From IMG/VR virus record IMGVR_UViG_3300013233_000856, positions 1 through 64,000 of that record: a stretch of DNA of 64,000 nt, one strand, 5' to 3'. The translations under genes were made by a program, and so were the position numbers. Shown here one piece after another: positions 42,495 through 49,626 of this stretch (its first letter is position 1; every line of letters begins with the position of its first letter). Below the pieces are notes generated by a model. It was given only the letters and a program-made list of their open reading frames with translations, did no database searches and was not told the DNA's origin. Source of the stretch: a virus.

Positions 42495-42505
42495 GCATAT
42501 GTACA
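42495..42505 (-). promoter_or_regulatory. Candidate promoter, TACATATG variant
   Basis: TGTACATATGC on the minus strand, 14 nt upstream of the 101-aa gene and adjacent to its AGGAGG. Confidence 0.35.
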
Positions 42506-42515
42506 TCGCAGGAGA

Positions 42516-43181
42516 TCAGGACAGGTCCTGAAGAATGTCACTGCTCACCAGGGTAAACTGCCTGCTCCCAAGCTCCACATAGGCCCCGCCATGCGGCGGG
42601 CACCAGAACGCACGCACCTTCCTCTCGACCAGCTCCACTGAATCGCCAGGAGCCACGCGACGGTGCTCCTCCATCGCCCTCCGACCGTAGTATCTTCCCC
42701 TGGCCTGCGGCCGACACGGCAGGCGTCCACCGGGACGCTCCATAGCCATGCCCATCACGCCAGCCAGGAGCGAAGGTAGGTGCCCGCGCGCAAGGTCGCG
42801 CAACCCCTTTGCGGTGATCCTCTCCGGATCCGGGACGTCGAACCTCCTCGTCATTATCACCGGCCCAGTGTCGAATCCCTCGTCCACATAGTGAGCCGTG
42901 CAGCCCCATCGCGTCTCTCCGTTCAGGATGCCGAAGTTATAGACCGCGAGCCCACGGTATTCGGGGAGCGGTGCGGGGTGAAGGTTAACCGTGCCCATGG
43001 GCAGTTCAATGAACTGCTCCGGAATACGCCGGTGATAGCAATAGGACACGGCCACGTCGCCCTCCGGTCTCTCGGGCAGCACGTCGTCCTCGGTCACCGC
43101 CTGCACCGAGTAGCCCAGGGACTCCAGGACGTCCGAGGCCTCACTGGCCAGTCTCCCCGGAGCAAGCAGAGTCACCATCAT
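42516..43181 (-). CDS. Sugar N-formyltransferase-like protein
   Basis: 221 aa. GTVNLHPAPLPEYRG (about residues 75-90) holds the catalytic Asn and His of the formyl-tetrahydrofolate transferase fold, and HYVDEGFDTGPVI holds the catalytic Asp. Similar enzymes act on methionyl-tRNA or on nucleotide-linked amino sugars; the adjacent sugar aminotransferase favours the latter. ATG 43181 has CAGGAG at 8 nt. Confidence 0.87.
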   Translation of the reverse strand: MMVTLLAPGRLASEASDVLESLGYSVQAVTEDDVLPERPEGDVAVSYCYHRRIPEQFIELPMGTVNLHPAPLPEYRGLAVYNFGILNGETRWGCTAHYVDEGFDTGPVIMTRRFDVPDPERITAKGLRDLARGHLPSLLAGVMGMAMERPGGRLPCRPQARGRYYGRRAMEEHRRVAPGDSVELVERKVRAFWCPPHGGAYVELGSRQFTLVSSDILQDLS

Positions 43182-43274
43182 GGAGCCATCTCCTGCGCGC
43201 GTCAGCTGCCTATGTATCCACAGCATTTACCTCGGCACCATTTCCGATATGGCAGGACCGAAAGGAGAACGACG

Positions 43275-44177
43275 ATGCCGGTCACCGTCAAGGCTTCCCG
43301 CAGCAAGCTCATAGTACCGTCCGGGTTCAACAACTATGACCTGTGCCTCAACCCATACGTCGGGTGCGGATTCGGATGCACCTACTGCTACGTCAGGTTC
43401 TTCGTCAAGGACAAGAACCACGGCTGGGGAGGATTCGTCCGGACCAGGGACCACGTCCACGACAAGCTCGAAAAGGAGCTCACCAAGGCCAACGGACACG
43501 AAGGCAAGAGGATCGTCATCGGAACCATGACCGACCCCTACCAGCCGCAGGAACGCCGCTCCAGGCTCACACGGTCGGCCCTCAAGACGATCCTGGAGCA
43601 CGGACGCTTCTCCAAGGTCGGCATCTTCACGAGGTCACCCATAGTCCTGGACGACATCGACCTGATCGCCCGCCTCCCAAAGGCCAGAGTCCACTACACC
43701 ATCACCCCCTTCCGGAACGACGTGCTGAGGCTGCTTGAACCGGTGCCCATACGCACCGAAAGACGGTTCGACGCCGTCAAGAAGCTCATCGACGCCGGAA
43801 TCAGGGTACACCTGAACGTGAGCCCGATCCTTCCAACGTGGAGCGAACCATTTATCGTCCCGTTCACCATGAAGATCTCCGGACTGGGCGTCTCGGAGTT
43901 CTTCGTCGACCCAATGCAGCCATACAGGGAAAGCTTCAACGCGGTATTCGACGCAGTAAGCCACCTAGAGGAATGGCCGACCATACGGGACTTGATGCTG
44001 GACAAGGACCGGTACAACGAATGGAAGGACGGACAGGGACGGGCCTGGACGGACGCATGGCGGCGTCACGGTGACGAGGACACCCTGGCCATATGGTGCG
44101 ACCACCAGCGCAAGATCTGGCGCAACATGTCGACCGGCCAGCAGATGGACCACAGGCTATATGGGGACGACCTCTAA
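43275..44177 (+). CDS. Radical SAM protein, SPL-like
   Basis: 300 aa with NPYVGCGFGCTYCYVRF near residue 25-40, where CX3CX2C binds the 4Fe-4S cluster. TDPYQPQERRSRLTR and LNVSPILPTWSEP follow, as in proteins annotated as spore photoproduct lyase-like radical SAM enzymes. True photoproduct lyases repair UV thymine dimers; members in non-sporulating hosts are of unknown function. Start after AAAGGAG. No partner genes are evident nearby. Confidence 0.85.
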   Translation: MPVTVKASRSKLIVPSGFNNYDLCLNPYVGCGFGCTYCYVRFFVKDKNHGWGGFVRTRDHVHDKLEKELTKANGHEGKRIVIGTMTDPYQPQERRSRLTRSALKTILEHGRFSKVGIFTRSPIVLDDIDLIARLPKARVHYTITPFRNDVLRLLEPVPIRTERRFDAVKKLIDAGIRVHLNVSPILPTWSEPFIVPFTMKISGLGVSEFFVDPMQPYRESFNAVFDAVSHLEEWPTIRDLMLDKDRYNEWKDGQGRAWTDAWRRHGDEDTLAIWCDHQRKIWRNMSTGQQMDHRLYGDDL

Positions 44178-44267
44178 CGCCTGAAACGTACATAGATCCG
44201 GAAACGATTACGGACTGAAACAAAACTAAGACAGATCTCCTCCCTGCCCAAACCCCCCACGGGCAGA

Positions 44268-44297
44268 GCGCCGGGCGGCCTTGCGACCGCCCGGCGC
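44268..44297. terminator. Strong GC hairpin after the radical SAM gene
   Basis: Perfect 11-bp stem (GCGCCGGGCGG and its complement) with an 8-nt loop, 90 nt beyond the stop. It lacks a T run, so it may be an attenuating or RNA-stabilising hairpin and not a classic terminator. Confidence 0.5.
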
Positions 44298-44333
44298 AGA
44301 TATGTTGCCGACCCGCCACGCGAAACGACACAG

Positions 44334-44453
44334 ATGCCAGGAAGACACGAAGAGATAGAAGGAGACGCCACCAAGCCGGACCGCTACGACCCCGGTGCCA
44401 TGGTCATCCTCCCGCACGTATGCAACGACGAATGTCGCTGCTGGACGGTCTGA
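44334..44453 (+). CDS. Possible 39-aa Cys-containing protein
   Basis: An ATG-to-TGA frame whose codon choice resembles the phage's genes, ending VCNDECRCWTV with a possible metal site. No ribosome site. Could be chance. Confidence 0.3.
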   Translation: MPGRHEEIEGDATKPDRYDPGAMVILPHVCNDECRCWTV

Positions 44454-44716
44454 GCCCAGCACTATGTTCTGCGATGGTGCGGGGAAGGAGCGAGGCCTTC
44501 TCCGCCTATTGCATGATATGGAGACCGGACCTGATCAAGGACGTGGACGTGCCACGGAGATACGCTGACCAAGCACCGGCGAGAGACGGTGCGTTAAGGA
44601 ACGTTCCTCCCCTGGTTGAGCTCTTCCATAGGGAGACGTCCGAACATCTGCACCAAACGGCGACACGATGGTCTGGAACGCTTGATACACGTCACTTCCA
44701 GAGGACCCCTCGTACG

Positions 44717-45721
44717 TCAAAGGCCATAACCAATGCCGATAGTCTTGAACGCAACAAACGTGTTACTGCTATTAGAGGACATCGCCTCGAACTGACCATC
44801 TGCGCCGATCCTCACGACTCCAAAGTTCCACCCCGCAGTAGCCCCCGCACGCGTGATCCTCAAGTCCCATGCTCCAGACCCATTTGGAGCCACCACCGCA
44901 TTGTTCACGTCGCCTACGTTTCCGGTTATCCTACATGTCGCCATGAAGGCAGTCTCCCACGGCTTCCTGCCTGCATTGACGTCCCACGGGGTTGTATGCG
45001 CAGCACCATTCGTGCTGACCGTACGGACCGTCGCGACCGTGTTAAAGTCAGCAGTGCTGTTGTTTGTTCCAACGTTCCCGAACGCAGTCATGGACGGCCT
45101 CGCCACGAAAGACAGCCTTCGCAACGCCGAATCAGTAGGAACGGCCATCGGGCGCGACAGAAAATAGTCGACCCCGCTCCCGGACATCTCCATACCGATG
45201 CTGAATTGCGTCGCGTCCAAAGGAATGGACCTGGACACGATCAGCCGCTCCCAGTTGGTATTCGCTTCATGATCCAGACTGCTGGTTGTGCCTCCGCCAG
45301 TCCCATTGCTCGTTATGAACAGCCTCACGGCATTCGATGCCACAATGGACATCTTAACCTCAGCAGAGAAAGTGAGCGTCAGACCAAGCGTTCCAAACAG
45401 CATGGAGTCAATCGTGCTCGACTCACCCTTGACGTATGGAATCTCCACGATAGGATCACTGGACCCGACACTGATCACGGACACCTTCAACGACATCCCG
45501 GCTCCACCCGGAACCGTAGTCGAATCCCCGGACACGAGAATGTTCGGAGACCCAGGCCCGACCGTAGACCGCCACCCCACGACCTCATGATTCTTTGAGG
45601 ACGAAGCGACGTTGTTCCGCTGGATCGTGGTCGTATGCGTGCCCATGAGCACGCCTAGTCCAGGATTTATGACAATATTGCTCTGAGGCCTAACGGCGCC
45701 CTGTCCAAACACTATAGCCAT
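44717..45721 (-). CDS. Fibre- or virion-surface-like protein, 334 aa
   Basis: Thr/Ser/Gly/Asn/Val-rich, beta-structured and without Cys-rich or catalytic motifs. A stretch STNGAAHTTPWDVNAGRKPW with AWDLRITRAGATAGWNF further on is typical of phage surface proteins. It has its own candidate late promoter. Base composition is less GC-rich than its neighbours, which may indicate recent acquisition. Confidence 0.72.
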   Translation of the reverse strand: MAIVFGQGAVRPQSNIVINPGLGVLMGTHTTTIQRNNVASSSKNHEVVGWRSTVGPGSPNILVSGDSTTVPGGAGMSLKVSVISVGSSDPIVEIPYVKGESSTIDSMLFGTLGLTLTFSAEVKMSIVASNAVRLFITSNGTGGGTTSSLDHEANTNWERLIVSRSIPLDATQFSIGMEMSGSGVDYFLSRPMAVPTDSALRRLSFVARPSMTAFGNVGTNNSTADFNTVATVRTVSTNGAAHTTPWDVNAGRKPWETAFMATCRITGNVGDVNNAVVAPNGSGAWDLRITRAGATAGWNFGVVRIGADGQFEAMSSNSSNTFVAFKTIGIGYGL

Positions 45722-45722
45722 A

Positions 45723-45735
45723 CAGTATGTTTGAT
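45723..45735 (-). promoter_or_regulatory. Candidate late promoter of the fibre-like gene
   Basis: ATCAAACATACTG on the minus strand, immediately upstream of ATG 45721. Nearly identical to the element at 15232-15244. Confidence 0.5.
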
Positions 45736-45736
45736 A

Positions 45737-48700
45737 TTACAGGTCCAACAGGAACCTCCTCTTCCGACCGCCAAACACCCTCCGGAAACCACCGGCCTCC
45801 GCATACTCCCGCTCAGTCAACGACATCTTCCTGGCATGCTGATACAGCGTCTTCTTATGCAGAACATAGCCCTCACCATCCACATACCAATAGTCCGGCT
45901 GCACGAACCCATCCAAGCGCCAGTTCGAAGCAGAATAGATCGTCCCCACATGATTATACGTCTCATCGCTGAACGAAACAAGACGCCGCACCACAGGACG
46001 CAGCTCACGGACCAGCCGCACCGCCCTAGACAGGAACCACGAAGCAAGGTTCTTCCTACGGAACGCAGGACGGATACAGAACCTAGAAAGCTCAAGCACC
46101 TCCCGCACCGACATCCCCATCCTCGAAGCAACCTCCCTACGGACCACTGGCGCAAACACCGCAACCGCAGCCAAGTCCCCGCCACGGAAACACCCCACCT
46201 TCACCCCACCCCGCCCGATGCACCCAGCATAGTGATGCCTCGCCACGAACGCAGAAGCCTCCACCATCCCGATCTCCCGCACCGACAGCTCATCGAACGA
46301 AAAGTCAACCGCATCCTCCACGGCAAGGCCCGTCCAATACCGCACCAGGTCAAGGACCCTACCGCGAGCATGGAACTCATGCTCCCACACATGCTTCACC
46401 CGATACTGCGGAAAGTACCTCGCCACGTACGTCGCCTTCGCACGGTCCCTCGCGGCCACCGAGCGCAGACCATGCCAATAGTCGCCCTGAACCTCCACCA
46501 GAAGACCATGCTCCGGCAGGAAAAAGTCGAACACATAGAACCCCACGCGAAACTGCTGAACATACTCGATCCCCAGCTCATCCAGGAACGAAGAAAAGAG
46601 CACCTCCACGCTCGACATCCTACCGGACTGCGAAGAACGGATCACCGCCATCCGCTCCCGGAACTCAGGATCAGCCCATGCCCTCCTCGATATGGCTGAC
46701 ATCTTCGCCCGGAACTCGTCCGAGGAGAAGACCTCCATCATCCGCTCCCGGAATTCAGGATCCTCCCACGCCCTACGGGCAGACTCCGAAGCCTTCGCCC
46801 GGAACTCATCCGAAGAGAAGACCTCCATCATGCGCCTACGGAATTCAGGATCCGCCCACATCTCCCTGGAAGATTCAGCACACTTCGCACGAAACTCATC
46901 CGAGGAGAAGACCTCCATCATCTTAGAACGGAACTCAGGGTCTTCCCACCTCCTCCTGATTGCTTCTGTCATCCGCTCACGGGATTCTGGATTGACCCAT
47001 TTCTGTCTAGCGACCTCAATCATCCTGGAACGGAACTCGGGATCCGTCCACTTCTCGCCGACCAGCCCTGACATCTTCTCCCGAAACTCGTCAGAGGAGA
47101 AGACCTCTGCCATCCGCCTGCGGAATTCAGGATCCGCCCATCTCCCTCTGACCAGCCCGGACATCTTCTCCCGAAACTCATCCGACGAGAAGACCTCCAT
47201 CATCCTAGAACGGAACCCTGGATCCTCCCACATCTCCCTAGAAGATTCAGCACACTTCGCACGAAACTCATCCGAGGAGAAGACCTCCATCATCTTAGAA
47301 CGGAACTCAGGGTCTTCCCACCTCCTCCTGATTGCTTCTGTCATCCGCTCACGGGATTCAAGATCCTCCCACGCCCTACGGGCAGACTCCGAAGCCTTCG
47401 CCCGGAACTCGTCCGAAGAGAAGACCTCCATCATCCGCTCCCGGAATTCAGGATCCGCCCACGCCCTACGGGCAGACTCCGAAGCCTTCGCCCGGAACTC
47501 ATCCGAAGAGAAGACCTCCATCATCCGCTCCCGGAATTCAGGATCCGCCCACCTCTCCCTGGAAGATTCAGCACACTTCGCACGAAACTCGTCAGAGGAA
47601 AAGACTTCCACCATCTTAGAACGGAACTCAGGGTCTTCCCACCTCTCCCTGACGAGTCCAGACATCTTCTCCCTAAACTCGTCAGAGGAAAAGACCTCCA
47701 CCATCCTAGAACGGAACTCAGGGTCCTCCCACCTCTCCTTGGAAGCTGCGGACGCCGCCTTTCTCCGAACAGGATCGTCCCATGTCCTTGCTGAAGCCCT
47801 GCCTACGGACTGCCTGTATTCCTCGGAAGCGAAGATCTCGAGCATCCTGGACCTGAAACCATCGTCCGCCCACAGCCGCCTAGATGTCTCCGACATCCTG
47901 CGCACGACCTCAGGATCGGAATAACGGGCAGCAAGCGAACTTACTACCCTCTCGCGGAACCCATCCTCCCTCCAGAGGTTCCTGATGGTCTCGGACATCC
48001 GGGCCCTCCTGTCCGGATCTGACCAGACATCACGGGACACCAGCCGCATCCTCTCCCTGAACGCCTCCGACGAGAAGACAGCCATCATCTTCTCCCGAAA
48101 CTCCGGATCCGCCCACCTCTCCCTAGAGATCCTAGACATCTTCTCCCGGAACTCGTCCGATGAGAAGACCTCCATCATCCTAGAACGGAACTCAGGATCC
48201 TCCCACAGGTTCCTTGACCTTTCAGACATCATCCTGCGGAACTCATCCGAGGAAAAGACCTCCATCATCTTAGAACGGAACTCAGGGTCTTCCCATCTCT
48301 TCCTGACCAGCTCAGACATTTTCGCCCTGTTCGCAGGATCAGACCAATGCCTAGAGACTGCACTCGACACCCGTTCACGGTATCCAGGATCCTTCCAAGC
48401 ATTGCTTGCCGCCGAAGACAGTCTCCTACGACGCTCTGGGTCCGCCCACAGCTGCTCCATTCTGTCACGAAAGGCAACGGTCCACGCACGACGACCGAAT
48501 TCGGACATTAGGCTCCTATGCTCGTCGCTGGCCATCCGCTTCTCGGCAGCAGCACGGCGCTCCGGGGTCCACGCACACCGCCCGCACTCGGCCATTCGCC
48601 GCCTGAATTCCTCTGAGCTGCGCAATTCAGAGACACGCTCACGGAACTCAGAATCCCTCCACATCTCCACCGAACGCGCCGACGCCCTCCTGATATACTC

Positions 48701-49555
48701 CGGATCATGCCACAGCTCTGCCATCCGCTCCCGGAACTCAGGAGTCCACGCACGCCGCCCATCCTCCGCAGCACGGGCCGTCTTCATCTCCCTGAACCCA
48801 GGCTTCAACCACGCCTCCCGACCAGCCGCAGACGCCTTCTCCCTGAACTCAGAAGAATCCCACACCGCACGCATCCGCTCACGGAACGCAGGATCCGCCC
48901 ACATCCTCCTGGAACGCTCTGACATCCTCCCAAGGAACCCAGGATCCCCCCACAGCTCCGCCATCCGCTCCCGAAACTCAGGAGTCCACGCGCGCTTCCC
49001 GAACTCGCTCATCCGACGCCTGAACTCATCATCCACCATCCGCTCGCGCCACCACCCCCTAGCCTCGCGCCAGAACTCCTCCGAAGCAGACCTAAGCTGC
49101 CTCCGGAACTCGTCGGTATAGATCCCGTCGAACTTCCCGTCACGATGAGCATGTGAAAGGCCACAGGCATTGCAGCGGAACCTTCCATCGTTCCTGCGGC
49201 GGTTCGCACGCACGTTCCTCAGCCTGGCCCGCACCTCCTTGCCGCAGAAGTCGCACTTCTCCGACACCATCGAACTGGACGGAGTCCCATGCCTCTCACG
49301 GGCCCTGGCACGGATCTTCTCCCGGTACTCGTCCGTATGCACATACCCGTTCACCACGCACCGCCGGCACACAAACTGACCATCGTTCCTCTTCTGGTTG
49401 TTCAGATAGGAACCATACTTGACCTCCTGCTCCACACCACACCGGTCACAGGAGACCATCACCCTGTCGGAACGCCTATGCTTGCCCTTAGTCAAGACCA
49501 TGACAAAGCCCCACAACAGCCCTCGATTACATATCCGACACGGCAACATTGACAA
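45737..49555 (-). CDS. Giant modular DNA-binding array - EDxHD nuclease - Mom-like fusion
   Basis: 1272 aa. Residues 20-130 hold two zinc ribbons (CDRCG...CRRC and CDFCG...CNAC). From about residue 145 to 975 run some 50 helical modules of 14-16 residues, alternating RWEDPEFRSKMMEV and FSSDEFRAKASESARR types. Residues about 980-1065 are the Vsr-like nuclease (VEVLFSSFLDELGI, FDFFLPEHG, VQGDYWH, RDRAK: E, D, H, D all present). Residues about 1085-1265 are the Mom-like domain (RHHYAGCIG, VLELSRFCIRPAFRRKNLAS, SFSDETYNHVGTIYSASNW, LHKKTLYQHAR). The modules recall the NUMOD-type helices of homing endonucleases but no such long array is known to me. Start uncertain: the frame opens at 49555, and ATG 49501 is another option. 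Confidence 0.85.
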   Translation of the reverse strand: MSMLPCRICNRGLLWGFVMVLTKGKHRRSDRVMVSCDRCGVEQEVKYGSYLNNQKRNDGQFVCRRCVVNGYVHTDEYREKIRARARERHGTPSSSMVSEKCDFCGKEVRARLRNVRANRRRNDGRFRCNACGLSHAHRDGKFDGIYTDEFRRQLRSASEEFWREARGWWRERMVDDEFRRRMSEFGKRAWTPEFRERMAELWGDPGFLGRMSERSRRMWADPAFRERMRAVWDSSEFREKASAAGREAWLKPGFREMKTARAAEDGRRAWTPEFRERMAELWHDPEYIRRASARSVEMWRDSEFRERVSELRSSEEFRRRMAECGRCAWTPERRAAAEKRMASDEHRSLMSEFGRRAWTVAFRDRMEQLWADPERRRRLSSAASNAWKDPGYRERVSSAVSRHWSDPANRAKMSELVRKRWEDPEFRSKMMEVFSSDEFRRMMSERSRNLWEDPEFRSRMMEVFSSDEFREKMSRISRERWADPEFREKMMAVFSSEAFRERMRLVSRDVWSDPDRRARMSETIRNLWREDGFRERVVSSLAARYSDPEVVRRMSETSRRLWADDGFRSRMLEIFASEEYRQSVGRASARTWDDPVRRKAASAASKERWEDPEFRSRMVEVFSSDEFREKMSGLVRERWEDPEFRSKMVEVFSSDEFRAKCAESSRERWADPEFRERMMEVFSSDEFRAKASESARRAWADPEFRERMMEVFSSDEFRAKASESARRAWEDLESRERMTEAIRRRWEDPEFRSKMMEVFSSDEFRAKCAESSREMWEDPGFRSRMMEVFSSDEFREKMSGLVRGRWADPEFRRRMAEVFSSDEFREKMSGLVGEKWTDPEFRSRMIEVARQKWVNPESRERMTEAIRRRWEDPEFRSKMMEVFSSDEFRAKCAESSREMWADPEFRRRMMEVFSSDEFRAKASESARRAWEDPEFRERMMEVFSSDEFRAKMSAISRRAWADPEFRERMAVIRSSQSGRMSSVEVLFSSFLDELGIEYVQQFRVGFYVFDFFLPEHGLLVEVQGDYWHGLRSVAARDRAKATYVARYFPQYRVKHVWEHEFHARGRVLDLVRYWTGLAVEDAVDFSFDELSVREIGMVEASAFVARHHYAGCIGRGGVKVGCFRGGDLAAVAVFAPVVRREVASRMGMSVREVLELSRFCIRPAFRRKNLASWFLSRAVRLVRELRPVVRRLVSFSDETYNHVGTIYSASNWRLDGFVQPDYWYVDGEGYVLHKKTLYQHARKMSLTEREYAEAGGFRRVFGGRKRRFLLDL
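46640..49120 (-). repeat. Tandem coding repeat array, 90-bp higher-order unit
   Basis: About 50 half-units of 42-48 bp make 90-bp pairs. Units between about 46660 and 48330 are so similar that whole blocks recur (the blocks near 46900-46980 and 47260-47350 are almost identical). The array stays in one frame throughout. This indicates repeated duplication and gene conversion. Confidence 0.9.
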
Positions 49556-49569
49556 CCAAGTACAGATAC

Positions 49570-49603
49570 GCAGATGGCCCAGGATTACTCCTGGGCCATC
49601 TGC
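49570..49603. terminator. Perfect 15-bp hairpin after the sheath gene
   Basis: GCAGATGGCCCAGGA and its exact complement around a 4-nt loop, 24 nt beyond the sheath stop (minus strand). No T run follows on either strand. Probably marks the 3' end of the sheath transcript. Confidence 0.7.
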
Positions 49604-49626
49604 ACTGAACCATCGATGGTCAAGTC

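Larger units (their letters stand above)
44178..44716. other. Stretch without a confident gene
   Basis: About 540 nt between the radical SAM gene and a fibre-like gene. It holds one strong hairpin (44268-44297) and one doubtful 39-aa ORF (44334-44453). From 44454 on I see no convincing frame on either strand, no tRNA and no repeat. Confidence 0.5.

Noticed and set aside
42780-43274. N-terminal extension of the radical SAM frame
   Set aside because: Antisense to the formyltransferase; ATG 43275 has an AAAGGAG site and starts at the conserved domain.
44420-45598. 392-aa plus-strand frame
   Set aside because: Mostly antisense to the fibre-like gene, Arg/Pro/His-rich and without a start site.
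46692-47924. 410-aa plus-strand repeat protein (RNSGSSH... repeats)
   Set aside because: Exact antisense of the module array; the minus frame carries the zinc, nuclease and Mom-like domains.
46640-48330. Possible CRISPR array
   Set aside because: Repeats are contiguous, of 90-bp period, in frame and without unique spacers.
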